DNA of 64,000 bases, from NCBI GenBank assembly GCA_048268845.1, contig JBLWUQ010000011.1:1-64000 (forward strand), given 5' to 3'. Origin of the DNA: Muriiphilus sp048268845. Lineage in GTDB: Bacteria > Pseudomonadota > Alphaproteobacteria > Rhodobacterales > Rhodobacteraceae. Numbering within the stretch: the stretch's first letter is position 1; each line of letters opens with the position of its first letter. Of this stretch, positions 45,068-55,361 are shown piece by piece. Below the pieces are notes generated by a model. The model had not been told where the DNA came from. It searched no databases and was given only the letters and a program-made list of their open reading frames with translations. The position numbers were made by a program, and so were the translations under genes.

Positions 45068-46329
45068 CAGGCGCTGACCTTGCCGATGACCAGACAGGCG
45101 TTGGTGCCGCCGAAGCCGAACGAGTTGGACATGGCGATGTCGATCTTGCGTTCCTCCCTGGCGTTGGCGGCCAGGGACAGTTTCGGCGTGACCGCCGGAT
45201 TGTCGAGGTTGATCGTCGGCGGCGCGACCTGATCGCGGATCGCGAGGATCGAGAAGATCGCCTCGACCGCGCCGGCAGCACCCAGAAGGTGGCCGATCGA
45301 CGATTTGGTCGAGGACATCGTGACGTTCTTCGCGTGATCGCCCAGCATCCGCTCGACCGCGGCCAGCTCGATCACATCGGCCATGGTCGAGGTGCCGTGG
45401 GCGTTGATGTAGTCGACCGCATCCGGCGTCAGCCCGGCGCGCTTCAGCGCGGCGCGCATCGCGCGCTCGCCGCCTTCGCCGTCCTCGCTGGGTGCGGTGA
45501 TGTGATAGGCGTCGCCCGACAGGCCATAGCCAAGGATCTCGGCGTAGATATGCGCGCCGCGCGCCTTGGCGTGTTCGTATTCCTCGAGCACGACGACCCC
45601 CGCGCCCTCGCCCATCACGAACCCGTCGCGGTCGACGTCATAGGGGCGCGAGGCGGTTTCGGGCGCGTTGCCGCGCTTGGTCGACAGCGCCTTGCAGGCG
45701 TTGAACCCGGCGATGCCGATCTCGGAAATCGCCGCTTCCGCGCCGCCCGCGATCATCACGTCGGCATCGTCGAACGCGATCAGCCGGGCCGCATCGCCAA
45801 TCGCGTGCGCGCCGGTCGAACAGGCGGTGACGACGGCGTGGTTCGGTCCCTTGAAGCCATAGCGGATCGAGACCTGGCCCGAGACGAGGTTGATCAGCGA
45901 GCCGGGGATGAAGAACGGCGACACCCGGCGCGGCCCCTTCTCGTGGATCAGCAAGGCGGTCTCGGCGATGGAATTCAGCCCGCCGATGCCCGAGCCGATC
46001 ATCACCCCGGTGCGCAGGCGCTCGTCCTCGTCCTCGGGCGTCCAGCCCGCATCCGCCACCGCCTGATCGGCCGCGGCCATGCCGTACAGGATGAAGTCGT
46101 CGACCTTGCGCCGGTCCTTCGGCTCCATGTGCGCATCGGGGTTGAAGGTGCCGTCCGACCCGTCGCCCCATGGCACTTCGGCGGCATAGGTGGTCACGAC
46201 CCGCGACGCATCGAACCGGGTGATCGAGCCCGCACCGGACTGACCGGACAGGATCCGGCGCCAGGTCTCCTCGACACCGCTGGCCAGCGGCGTCACCATC
46301 CCGAGCCCGGTTACAACCACGCGACGCAT
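45067..46329 (-). CDS. fabF: 3-oxoacyl-[acyl-carrier-protein] synthase II
   Basis: A 420-aa condensing enzyme elongating fatty acids on ACP. The catalytic triad is seen as Cys in VVTACSTGAHAIG, His in INAHGTSTM and His in SSTKSSIGHLLGAAGAVE. The family start MRRVVVTGLGM is the ATG at 46329; an extra ATG three bases upstream also fits the GGGGAG site. acpP, its usual neighbour, is not next to it; a 110-base gap and DUF1638 gene lie upstream instead. Confidence 0.96.
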   Translation of the reverse strand: MRRVVVTGLGMVTPLASGVEETWRRILSGQSGAGSITRFDASRVVTTYAAEVPWGDGSDGTFNPDAHMEPKDRRKVDDFILYGMAAADQAVADAGWTPEDEDERLRTGVMIGSGIGGLNSIAETALLIHEKGPRRVSPFFIPGSLINLVSGQVSIRYGFKGPNHAVVTACSTGAHAIGDAARLIAFDDADVMIAGGAEAAISEIGIAGFNACKALSTKRGNAPETASRPYDVDRDGFVMGEGAGVVVLEEYEHAKARGAHIYAEILGYGLSGDAYHITAPSEDGEGGERAMRAALKRAGLTPDAVDYINAHGTSTMADVIELAAVERMLGDHAKNVTMSSTKSSIGHLLGAAGAVEAIFSILAIRDQVAPPTINLDNPAVTPKLSLAANAREERKIDIAMSNSFGFGGTNACLVIGKVSA

Positions 46330-46439
46330 CATCACGGCTCCCCTTCCTGCAAGGCATTTGTCATCCGGCGTTTGATAGCCTGTGGCGCGATGCCGGGGCA
46401 AGCGCGAAACCGAAACGCGGCGGGGTCCGGCCGGATCGC

Positions 46440-47114
46440 TCAGCCCGGCGGCAGCCCGCCGATCGCGGCGGCAAGATCGCCAAACCCGGTGAACCGGCGC
46501 TGATAGGCCAGCCCCAGCCGGGCGGCAGCCGCCTCGGCCTGACGGTCGAGCGCCGGATCGTCGGTCTGGGCGAGATAGACGAGGGTTTCGTAGTTTCCGA
46601 AATAATCGTCGCGCAGTTCCGGGTGCCGGTCGAGGCCGAGCGGCTTGATCACGAAGGCCTCGAACTGCCGGGTCAGGAAATCGGTGAGGTAGAAGGCCGT
46701 CGCCTCGCCGGTCGCCGCGAAACGCTCGTTACCCTCGAAGAAACTGTAGCAATGCGGGCCCTCGATCATCTCGACCCCGAGACGCGCGCAGACTTTTGCG
46801 ATCTCGCCGCCCGACCCGCAATCGGCATAGGCGACGAAGATGCTGTCATAGCCGGCCCCCTGCCCGGTGATCACCGCCTCCAGCGCCGGGGCGATCCGCT
46901 CGGGCCGGTTGTGCAGGATCGCGGGCAGGCAGGTCAGATCGACATGGCCCATCCCGTTGGCGCGGATCAGCGCGAGGATCTCGCGCGCCAGCGCGCCGCA
47001 GCCGATCACCAGAACCCGCCCGCTGGCATCGGCGGCGCGCGCGGTGCTCAACCCCTCGTCGGTCAGCACGGCATCGCTCAGCCGCGCGGCGGGCGTGGCA
47101 TCCTCGGGGGTCAT
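46440..47114 (-). CDS. DUF1638 family protein
   Basis: A 224-aa DUF1638 protein: VLVIGCGALAREILALIR (about 32-49), LTCLPAILHNRPERIAPALEAVI (about 57-79), FVAYADCGSGGEIAKVC, EGPHCYSFFEG. Conserved Cys residues (in IGCGAL, LTCLP, YADCGSGG) suggest metal or thiol chemistry. As I recall, DUF1638 genes are found beside corrinoid methyltransferase genes, which fits here. The biochemical role is not established. The ATG at 47114 overlaps the ybjQ stop by four bases (ATGA). It is the last gene of the bmtA-corrinoid cluster. Confidence 0.85.
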   Translation of the reverse strand: MTPEDATPAARLSDAVLTDEGLSTARAADASGRVLVIGCGALAREILALIRANGMGHVDLTCLPAILHNRPERIAPALEAVITGQGAGYDSIFVAYADCGSGGEIAKVCARLGVEMIEGPHCYSFFEGNERFAATGEATAFYLTDFLTRQFEAFVIKPLGLDRHPELRDDYFGNYETLVYLAQTDDPALDRQAEAAAARLGLAYQRRFTGFGDLAAAIGGLPPG

Positions 47115-47422
47115 TTCAGCCGGACCGCGGTGCCATAGGCAAGGATCTCGGACGCGCCCTGGGTGATCGTCGAGGTCTCGAATCGAACCGCTATCACCGC
47201 GTCGGCACCCAGCTTCACGGCCTCGGCAGCCATCCGGTCCAGCGACTGCTCGCGCGCGCCCGCCATCAGGGCGGCATATTCCTTGACCTCGCCGCCGACG
47301 ATGTTGCGCAGCCCCGCGACGATGTCCGCGCCGATATGCTTGGCGCGCACGGTCGAGCCGCGCACCAGCCCCAGGGCCTCGACCTCGCGGCCGGGATAGG
47401 TGTCCGTGGTCAGAAGCATCAT
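47111..47422 (-). CDS. YbjQ/UPF0145 family protein
   Basis: A 103-aa UPF0145 (YbjQ) protein: TTDTYPGREVEALGLVRGSTVRAKHIGADIVAGLRNIVGGEVKEYAALMAGAREQSLDRM, with the pentamer-forming GADAVIAVRFETS strand. YbjQ proteins have been called heavy-metal-binding-like, but no function is proven. Both ends overlap neighbours by ATGA (with the small membrane gene upstream and DUF1638 downstream), so these three are tightly coupled. Confidence 0.9.
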   Translation of the reverse strand: MMLLTTDTYPGREVEALGLVRGSTVRAKHIGADIVAGLRNIVGGEVKEYAALMAGAREQSLDRMAAEAVKLGADAVIAVRFETSTITQGASEILAYGTAVRLK

Positions 47423-47634
47423 TTCTCGATCCTGTCGTAATGGTCGTCATCGCGGTTGCGAAGCCGCTCGGCGATCACCCGCCAGACGACATAGCCGACG
47501 AGTGCGGCCGGAACGAACAGCAGCCAGCCGCCGGGAAGCTCGAACGACGCCACGACCATCGCGCCGACCCAAGCGGTCAACCCGGCGGCGGCGATCACGA
47601 TCACCAGGATCAGGACGAACTTGTCGAGCGGCAT
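47419..47634 (-). CDS. Small membrane protein with basic/acidic tail
   Basis: A 71-aa protein with two hydrophobic helices (FVLILVIVIAAAGLTAWVGAMVVA and GGWLLFVPAALVGYVVWRVIA) and a charged tail (ERLRNRDDDHYDRIEK). No family is recognised. The second of two close ATGs (47634) has GGAAAGGAG at normal spacing; the first (47640) abuts it. It overlaps the ybjQ start by an ATGA and follows another short membrane gene, so it probably belongs to the methionine-synthase cluster transcript. Confidence 0.75.
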   Translation of the reverse strand: MPLDKFVLILVIVIAAAGLTAWVGAMVVASFELPGGWLLFVPAALVGYVVWRVIAERLRNRDDDHYDRIEK

Positions 47635-47685
47635 GGTCATCTCCTTTCCCACAAATGTGGGGGCCGGGGCGCATCGCGGCAAGCC

Positions 47686-47868
47686 TCAATCACGCTTGCC
47701 GGTCAACCCGCTCCAGGCGATGCCGAACAGCATCGCCAGCGGCATGATCGCGAAGAACACCTGCCCGCTCAGCGCCTCCGCCCGAATCGCGGCGATGAGC
47801 ACCCAGAGCGCCGCCCCGGCCGAGCCGACCGCCAGCAGGACCAGCAGCACCTTGCGCCCGGCCGGCAC
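47686..47868 (-). CDS. Very small membrane protein
   Basis: A 60-aa protein starting at GTG 47868, seven bases after the corrinoid gene stop, with GAAAGA just upstream. It has two predicted helices (KVLLVLLAVGSAGAALWVLIAAI and VFFAIMPLAMLFGIAWSGL) and ends in GKRD. It has no recognised family. The longer frame overlaps the corrinoid gene and is not favoured. Coding is supported by the hydrophobic pattern and tight spacing only. Confidence 0.55.
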   Translation of the reverse strand: MPAGRKVLLVLLAVGSAGAALWVLIAAIRAEALSGQVFFAIMPLAMLFGIAWSGLTGKRD

Positions 47869-47875
47869 CGATCTT

Positions 47876-48577
<702 letters not shown>

Positions 48578-48789
48578 CGTCGATGTCCTCGCGGTTTGGG
48601 CTGATTGGCGCCCCGTTGGCCATGATCCAGCATTTGCCAGTTTGTCGCGGGCCGACTATCCGGTTTGCGACATGGCCGGGGCTGTGGACGACCTATAGCG
48701 GCTCAGGCCGCCGGATATGAGCGAATAATTCTCATTTGAAACATGAAACTGCCGCAAGACCGAAGGCCCGGTTTCCCGACCCCGGCTGC

Positions 48790-48832
48790 TTCATCTTGGT
48801 CCAAATACTCAGCGTGGGGGCTTGCCCCCCAC
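48790..48832. repeat. Intergenic repeat copy A plus hairpin
   Basis: The element TTCATCTTGG-TCC-AAATACTC (48790-48810) is followed by a hairpin, GTGGGGG (48814-48820) with CCCCCAC (48826-48832). The same element occurs at 51363-51383 and 60543-60563. It lies in the 299-base bmtA-corrinoid gap, just after the bmtA stop. Confidence 0.8.
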
Positions 48833-48876
48833 CAGAAAACCTGCGCGCCGAAGGCGCACATGTCTTTACCAGCGCG

Positions 48877-49896
48877 TCAGCCGCGACGGCGGCCGCGGCG
48901 CACGCGCTGGCGCCCGGTATCCTCGCCGGTGCCGTCCGAGTTCGACGAGAACCCGCCAAGCCGCGCCGTGATCTCGTCCAGCGTCGGGCGCGCCGCGCCG
49001 ACCGGCCGGGTCTCCAGCGCCTCGCGCATCGCCATCAGGTGCTCGGTGGTGGTGCCGCAGCAGCCGCCAATGATCCGCGCGCCGCAGTCGCGCGCCAGAA
49101 CCGCGTAATCGGCCATCAGCGTCGGCGTGCCGTCGTAATGGATGTGGCCGTGCACGAATTTCGGGATGCCGGCATTGCCCTTGGCGATGATCGGCCGCTC
49201 GGTGCCCGAAGCGGCGAATCCCAGGATGGTGCGCAACAGATCCGAGGCACCGACACCGCAATTGGCGCCGAACCCGATCGGCGGATTGGGCAGCGTCTCG
49301 ACCAGTGCGGCGAGATCCGCCGAGGTGACGCCCATCATGGTGCGCCCGGCGGTGTCAAAGCTCATCGTGCCGCACCAGGGCATGTCGGCCAGCTCCGCGG
49401 CGCGCGCGGCGGCCCGGTATTCGTCGGGCGAGGAAATCGTCTCGACCCAGAGCACGTCGACACCGCCCTCCTTCAACGCCTCGGCCTGTTCGTGGAACAG
49501 CTCGACCGCCCCGTCGAAGGTCAGCGCGCCCATCGGCTCCATGATCTCGCCGGTCGGCCCGACCGAGCCTGCGACCACCACGGTCCGTCCGGCCTTGTCG
49601 GCAACCTCGCGACCCATCTCGGCGGCGATGCGGTTCAACTCACCGACCCGGTTCTGGGCGTCATGCAGCTTGAGCCGCGCCGCGGTGCCGCCGAAGGTAT
49701 TGGTCAGGAAGATGTCCGAGCCCGCATCGACTGCGCCCTGATACAATGTGCGGATGCGGTCGGGATGTTCGACGTTCCAAAGCTCCGGCGCCTCGCCCGA
49801 GGTCAGTCCCATGTTGAACAGCGTGGTGCCGGTGGCCCCGTCCGCCATCAACCAGTCGTTTTCCGCCAGCAGGCGGCTCAGCGCGTCTTGGGTCAT
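48877..49896 (-). CDS. bmtA: Homocysteine S-methyltransferase module (BmtA)
   Basis: A 339-aa homocysteine/betaine-type methyltransferase: DGATGTTLFNMGL (about 19-31), TNTFGGTAARL, VAGSVGPTGEIMEPMG. Zinc ligands are visible as Cys in FGANCGVG (about 209) and the Cys pair in IGGCCGTTTEH (about 277-278). The length covers only the homocysteine-binding module. In Rhodobacterales this acts with separate corrinoid and pterin-binding proteins as methionine synthase; the corrinoid gene is downstream, the pterin partner is not in the window. The tail is Arg-rich. A two-hairpin leader precedes it. Confidence 0.88.
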   Translation of the reverse strand: MTQDALSRLLAENDWLMADGATGTTLFNMGLTSGEAPELWNVEHPDRIRTLYQGAVDAGSDIFLTNTFGGTAARLKLHDAQNRVGELNRIAAEMGREVADKAGRTVVVAGSVGPTGEIMEPMGALTFDGAVELFHEQAEALKEGGVDVLWVETISSPDEYRAAARAAELADMPWCGTMSFDTAGRTMMGVTSADLAALVETLPNPPIGFGANCGVGASDLLRTILGFAASGTERPIIAKGNAGIPKFVHGHIHYDGTPTLMADYAVLARDCGARIIGGCCGTTTEHLMAMREALETRPVGAARPTLDEITARLGGFSSNSDGTGEDTGRQRVRRGRRRG

Positions 49897-49941
49897 GGCG
49901 GGCCTCGTGAAGGTGTCGGTCAGCCGCTAAGTGCCACGAAT

Positions 49942-50026
49942 CCGGGTCCGGTGCAAACCGGATCCGGGTGCCTGCGCGCTGTGCCGCACGCGGCCGGAAC
50001 ACCGCGCCCCGGCCTCATGCCGGGGC
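49942..50026 (-). other. Two GC-rich hairpins between grxD and bmtA
   Basis: Hairpin 1: CCGGGTCCGGT (49942-49952) with ACCGGATCCGG (49957-49967), ten pairs and one mismatch around a GCAA loop. Hairpin 2: GCCCCGGC (50006-50013) with GCCGGGGC (50019-50026), eight pairs. Hairpin 2 may end the grxD transcript. Hairpin 1 is in the bmtA leader and could regulate it; neither has a T run, and I could not match a known riboswitch. Confidence 0.45.
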
Positions 50027-50062
50027 CATGTCGCCAGCCTGTCGGCCGGCGAAGCGCAGGTC

Positions 50063-50422
50063 TCAGCCGTTGGCTTCGCGGATCTTGTCGGCGGCTTCCT
50101 TGGAATAGGAAATGCCGTTGTCCTCGAACAGCTTGTCGAGCTCGCCCGACAGCGTCATCTCGGTGACGATGTCCGAGCCGCCGATGAACTCGCCCTTGAC
50201 ATAGAGCTGCGGGATGGTCGGCCAGTCGGAATAATCCTTGATGCCCTGCCGGATCTCGTCGTCGGCCAGCACGTTGACGTCGGCAAAGGTGACCCCCATG
50301 AAGTTGAGCACCCCGGCGACGCGGGACGAGAACCCGCATTGCGGCATCTCCTTGGTGCCTTTCATGAAGAGCACCACGTCATTGGCGGTGACGGTCTGCT
50401 TGATCTTGGTCTCTGCGTTCAT
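50063..50422 (-). CDS. grxD: Monothiol glutaredoxin, Grx4 type
   Basis: A 119-aa CGFS glutaredoxin: the active site CGFS is residues 29-32 (MPQCGFSSRV), followed by WPTIPQLYVKGEFIGGSDIVTEM (GSH and cluster contacts). These proteins carry [2Fe-2S] clusters and form complexes with BolA proteins in iron sensing and Fe-S delivery. bolA is 27 bases upstream on the same strand. A Rhodobacterales-typical acidic C-terminal half is present. Confidence 0.95.
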   Translation of the reverse strand: MNAETKIKQTVTANDVVLFMKGTKEMPQCGFSSRVAGVLNFMGVTFADVNVLADDEIRQGIKDYSDWPTIPQLYVKGEFIGGSDIVTEMTLSGELDKLFEDNGISYSKEAADKIREANG

Positions 50423-50449
50423 TGGAATGTCCTATCCTGTTCGCGTCTG

Positions 50450-50692
50450 TCAGTCGGGGGCTTTGGTGGTCAGCGCCAGCGCGTGCAACTCGCCCGACTT
50501 GCCGTCCATCTTGCCCTTCAGGGCGGCATAGACCGCGCGCTGCTGCTGCACCCGGTTCATGCCCTTGAAACTCGCGTCGATGACCTCGGCGGCCCAGTGG
50601 TTGCCGTCGCCGGCGAGGTCGGTGATGGTGATCTTCGCATCAGGAAAGGCCTCGCGTATGAGGTCTTCGATCTCCTGTCCTTCGATGGCCAT
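50450..50692 (-). CDS. bolA: BolA family protein
   Basis: An 80-aa BolA protein with the class II-K-like fold: IEDLIREAFPDAKITITDLAGDGNHWAAEVIDASFKGMNRVQQQRAVYAAL. The variable loop has GDGNHW with a likely cluster-ligand His, and a conserved RVQQQR helix precedes the LHALAL strand. BolA partners monothiol glutaredoxins; here it sits just upstream of grxD on the same strand, so the two are very likely cotranscribed. The ATG at 50692 gives the normal family length. Confidence 0.9.
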   Translation of the reverse strand: MAIEGQEIEDLIREAFPDAKITITDLAGDGNHWAAEVIDASFKGMNRVQQQRAVYAALKGKMDGKSGELHALALTTKAPD

Positions 50693-50766
50693 GCGCGCGG
50701 TCCCCCAATTCAGTCCGGTTTGGGCAGATGTAAAGCCGGGGCGCAGGGGCTGCAAGGGGCGAGACG

Positions 50767-51273
50767 TCACACATGCGCCCGCAGCTTCGGCAGGAAGACC
50801 CTCAGCCGCGCCGGAATACCCCTGGCGATGAAGCCCGCAAGGGATGCCTCGTCCCAGCCATCCTCGGGCGCATGGGCCTCGATCAGCAGATCGCGCTCGG
50901 CGTCGAGATCGTCGGGCAGGTCGAGCCGGGCGGCGGCGAGCAGCAGTTCCAGCCCCCGATGCACCTGTCGCATCGCCGCGAAAGCCGCGATCATCGGCCC
51001 GGTCAGGCCGGGCGTGTCGCGCCAGTTGGCGCCCGCGAACACCTCCTGCACCACACGCTGCCCGGCGCCGTGGCAATCGTAGCGCACGCAGCCGGAAAAC
51101 CCGGCCTCGGTGAGATGGTCGTAGACCTGACAGGCAAAATCCGCCTCGAGTTTCGGGCAGGGCAACCCGGCGGGCTTGTCGATGGCGAAATCCTCGCCCG
51201 CGTCGAACGACAGCGCAAGGCAGCACAGCGCAGCGCAGGCATCGCAATCGGGTGTGAAATCGGGGATCACCAT
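50767..51273 (-). CDS. Cysteine-cluster protein
   Basis: A 168-aa protein with an N-terminal cysteine block DCDACAALCCLAL and later AGLPCPKLEADFACQVYDHLTEAGFSGCVRYDCHGAGQRV: eight Cys arranged for one or two metal sites. It recalls the N-terminal domain found on some pentapeptide-repeat and YkgJ-like zinc/iron-chelating proteins. The C-terminal part is helical without known motif. Function unknown. It is upstream of bolA-grxD on the same strand, so a link with Fe-S metabolism is possible but unproven. ATG 51273 was chosen; a TTG 24 bases upstream is also in frame. Confidence 0.75.
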   Translation of the reverse strand: MVIPDFTPDCDACAALCCLALSFDAGEDFAIDKPAGLPCPKLEADFACQVYDHLTEAGFSGCVRYDCHGAGQRVVQEVFAGANWRDTPGLTGPMIAAFAAMRQVHRGLELLLAAARLDLPDDLDAERDLLIEAHAPEDGWDEASLAGFIARGIPARLRVFLPKLRAHV

Positions 51274-51362
51274 GCGGTCTGGATGGCGCAAACCCAAGGC
51301 AGGTGCAAGATGGCACCAGCGCGCCGACCGCCGACCTTTCGTGTGGGGCGGAGGTCGGAATT

Positions 51363-51383
51363 GAGTATTTTTGCCAAGATGAA
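51363..51383 (-). repeat. Intergenic repeat copy B
   Basis: On the minus strand the sequence reads TTCATCTTGG-CAA-AAATACTC, the same element as at 48790 and 60543. It sits between the pgi stop and the cysteine-cluster gene. The flanks can pair partly (GGTCGG and CCGACC on either side), but no strong hairpin follows as in the other two copies. Confidence 0.75.
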
Positions 51384-51401
51384 GACAGGCGCGTTCGGGA
51401 C

Positions 51402-53018
<1,617 letters not shown>

Positions 53019-53022
53019 CGCA

Positions 53023-53700
53023 CTAGTCTTTCGCCCAATGAACCGTCAGATCGCGCAGCACCGCCACGACCGGGGCGAGCAGCGGGTCGTTCAGCGCCTG
53101 CGCCTTCTCCAGCGCCTCGCGCTTGGCGTCGCCGATGATGACGAGGTGCTTGTTCATCGCGTCGTTGATCACCCGCGCGCTCAGCGTCACCCGCGGCTCG
53201 GGCGCGCCCGGTGCGCGCAGCGCGATGACCGGCGGCGCGTTGGCCGACAGCGCGGTTTCCAGCTTGTCGGCACCGGGAAAGAGGCTGGCCGTGTGCATGT
53301 CTTCGCCCATGCCGAGCAGCACCAGCGTCAAGGGCATCGCCGCGCGCACCTTGTCGGCGGCCAGCGGCACACATTCCTCGGGCGCGCCGACATCGCTGTA
53401 GAACGGGATGAAATGCGCGTTCACCGCCTTGTCGATGAACAGCCGTTCGCGCAGCAGGCGGGTGTTGGAGCGCGGATCGTCCTCGGGCACCCAGCGCTCG
53501 TCGGTCAGCATCACGTCCACCCGCTCCCATTCGAGCGAGGTGGCCGAGAGCGCGTCGAGCACCGGCCCCGGCGTGGTGCCGCCCGGAAGCGCCAGCGAGG
53601 CGCGTTCGCTGTGCATCAGCTTGCGGTTGATCTCGCCCGCGACGATATGGGCCAGATCCATCATCAGAAGCTCGCTGTCGGCGTATTCGATGAGGTTCAT
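53023..53700 (-). CDS. pgl: 6-phosphogluconolactonase
   Basis: A 225-aa lactonase of the NagB-like fold hydrolysing 6-phosphogluconolactone. Family motifs are SLALPGGTTPGPVLDAL (about 36-52), DVMLTDERWVPEDDPRSNTRLLRE (about 63-86) and LLGMGEDMHTASLFPG (about 133-148) with the catalytic His. Its ATG overlaps the zwf stop by four bases (ATGA), so the dehydrogenase and lactonase are coupled. edd and eda, which would complete the Entner-Doudoroff pathway, are not in the window. Confidence 0.95.
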   Translation of the reverse strand: MNLIEYADSELLMMDLAHIVAGEINRKLMHSERASLALPGGTTPGPVLDALSATSLEWERVDVMLTDERWVPEDDPRSNTRLLRERLFIDKAVNAHFIPFYSDVGAPEECVPLAADKVRAAMPLTLVLLGMGEDMHTASLFPGADKLETALSANAPPVIALRAPGAPEPRVTLSARVINDAMNKHLVIIGDAKREALEKAQALNDPLLAPVVAVLRDLTVHWAKD

Positions 53701-55151
53701 GCGCGCAGTTCCTTCCATCGGCGTCCATCCCGGTGCAGCAGGATAAGCGCATCCTCAGGCCCGGTCGACCCGGCTTCGTAGCGGTGCGGCTTTTCTTCGC
53801 GTTCGGTCCAGCCGGCGATGATCGGGTCGGTCCAGGCCCAGGCGGCCTCGACCTCGTCGCCACGCATGAACAAGGTCTGGTTGCCGCGGATCACGTCCAT
53901 GATCAGGCGTTCATAGGCGTCGGGCACATCCGCCGCCTCTTCGCCCAGAGCCTCGGCGAAGGTCATGTCGAGCGGCACGTCGACCAGCCGCATCCCGCCC
54001 GGCCCCGGCTCCTTGATCGTCACCGTCAGGTCCATGCCCTCGTTGGGTTGCAGCCGGATGGTCAGCTCGTTGGCGGTCTGGCCGGTGTCTTCCTCGAAGA
54101 TCGAGTGCGGCGGCTCCTTGAAGCGCACCACGATCTCGGAAACCCGCGCCTTCATCCGCTTGCCGGTGCGCAGATAGAAGGGTGTTCCGTTCCAGCGCCA
54201 GTTGGCGATGTGGAGCTTCATGGCGATGAAGCTCTCGGTGCGGCTGTCGGGGTTCTCGGCGTCCTCGCGGTAGCCCGGCCCGTCCGGCCCGGGCTTGTAC
54301 TGGCCGCGCACGAGGTCATGCCCGACGACCGGCTCGAGCGCGCGGATCACCTTGAGCTTCTCGTCGCGCACCGCGTCGGGGTCAAACTTCGACGGCGGCT
54401 CCATCGCGGTCAGGCACAGAAGCTGCATAAGGTGATTCTGCACCATGTCGCGCATCGCGCCCGACTTGTCGTAGTAGCTGCCGCGCCCGCTGACGCCGAC
54501 GGTTTCGGCGACGGTGATCTGCACATGGTCGATGTATTGCGCGTTCCACAACGGCTCGAACAGCATGTTGGCAAAGCGCACCGCCATCAGGTTCTGCACG
54601 GTTTCCTTGCCGAGGTAATGGTCGATCCGGTAGATCTGCGTCTCGTCGAAATGCATCGCCAGCGTCGTGTTCAGCGCCTTTGCCGAGGCCAGATCGTTGC
54701 CGAAGGGTTTTTCCACCACGATCCGGGCGTTCGGCCCGGCGATCTGGTAGGTGTGCAGCCGCTCGGCCAGATCGCCGAACAGGCTGGGCCCGACCGAGAA
54801 ATAGAACGCCTGCACCACATCCGGGCGCATCCTGCCGGCCAGAAGCTCCCAGCCGCCTTCGCCGGTCGCGTCGATCGCGACATAGCTGATCAGGCCGAGA
54901 AAGGCGTCAAGCCGCGCGGCGTCGCATTTGCGCGCCACAACGAACTCGGTGATGGCCGCGCGCACGAGGTCGCGGAACTCCGCGTCGCTCATCTCGGACC
55001 GCGCCGCGCCGATGATCTGCGCGGTCTCGGGCAGTTGCCCGTCCCAGAACCGCAGGTAGAGAGCCGGCAGGATCTTGCGGCGCGCGAGGTCGCCGGTTCC
55101 GCCGAAGATGACCAGATCGAACGGGTCGACCGGGATGACGCGCGATACCAT
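53697..55151 (-). CDS. zwf: Glucose-6-phosphate 1-dehydrogenase
   Basis: A 484-aa G6PDH producing NADPH and 6-phosphogluconolactone. The nucleotide fold is FGGTGDLARRKILPALY (about 13-29), the active site is RIDHYLGKETVQNL (about 178-191), and the EKPFGNDLASA segment is present. ATG 55151 follows CGGAG. It heads the zwf-pgl-pgi operon; a putative promoter and a 14-bp palindrome of the LacI type lie upstream, indicating sugar-responsive control. Confidence 0.96.
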   Translation of the reverse strand: MVSRVIPVDPFDLVIFGGTGDLARRKILPALYLRFWDGQLPETAQIIGAARSEMSDAEFRDLVRAAITEFVVARKCDAARLDAFLGLISYVAIDATGEGGWELLAGRMRPDVVQAFYFSVGPSLFGDLAERLHTYQIAGPNARIVVEKPFGNDLASAKALNTTLAMHFDETQIYRIDHYLGKETVQNLMAVRFANMLFEPLWNAQYIDHVQITVAETVGVSGRGSYYDKSGAMRDMVQNHLMQLLCLTAMEPPSKFDPDAVRDEKLKVIRALEPVVGHDLVRGQYKPGPDGPGYREDAENPDSRTESFIAMKLHIANWRWNGTPFYLRTGKRMKARVSEIVVRFKEPPHSIFEEDTGQTANELTIRLQPNEGMDLTVTIKEPGPGGMRLVDVPLDMTFAEALGEEAADVPDAYERLIMDVIRGNQTLFMRGDEVEAAWAWTDPIIAGWTEREEKPHRYEAGSTGPEDALILLHRDGRRWKELRA

Positions 55152-55195
55152 GTCGTTTCTCCGTTGCCGGGCCCGCGGGCGCACGGCCTGTTCTT

Positions 55196-55209
55196 CGTTA
55201 GCGCTAACG
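55196..55209. promoter_or_regulatory. Palindromic LacI-type operator in the zwf leader
   Basis: CGTTAGCGCTAACG is a perfect 14-bp palindrome with the central CG typical of LacI/GalR-family operators. It lies about 45 bases before the zwf ATG and downstream of the predicted promoter, a position suited to roadblock repression. Confidence 0.7.
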
Positions 55210-55249
55210 ATCACGTTGCGACCCCGCTGTTATCCGCTTCGCACCGGCG

Positions 55250-55277
55250 AGTCTAGCACCCCCGCCGCCCTTCACAA
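55250..55277 (-). promoter_or_regulatory. Putative zwf promoter
   Basis: On the minus strand TTGTGA (55277-55272) and TAGACT (55255-55250) are 16 bases apart. The predicted start is near 55243, about 35 bases ahead of the palindromic operator. Confidence 0.4.
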
Positions 55278-55361
55278 CCGCGTCACGCTTGCGTTGAGCG
55301 GGTTTTCCAAAAGCCGCTCATGGGTTAGCCCTTGGGCGACAGGCAAGAGCGGGGACCGCCG

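Noticed and set aside
42827..45232. Plus-strand open frame of 801 codons opposite xdhC and mltG
   Set aside because: Antisense to genes with complete active-site motifs; no homology pattern seen.
48833..48860. GCGCGCCGAAGGCGCAC stretch as a second terminator
   Set aside because: The stem is short and imperfect and lacks a T run; it may be just part of the tail of the repeat element.
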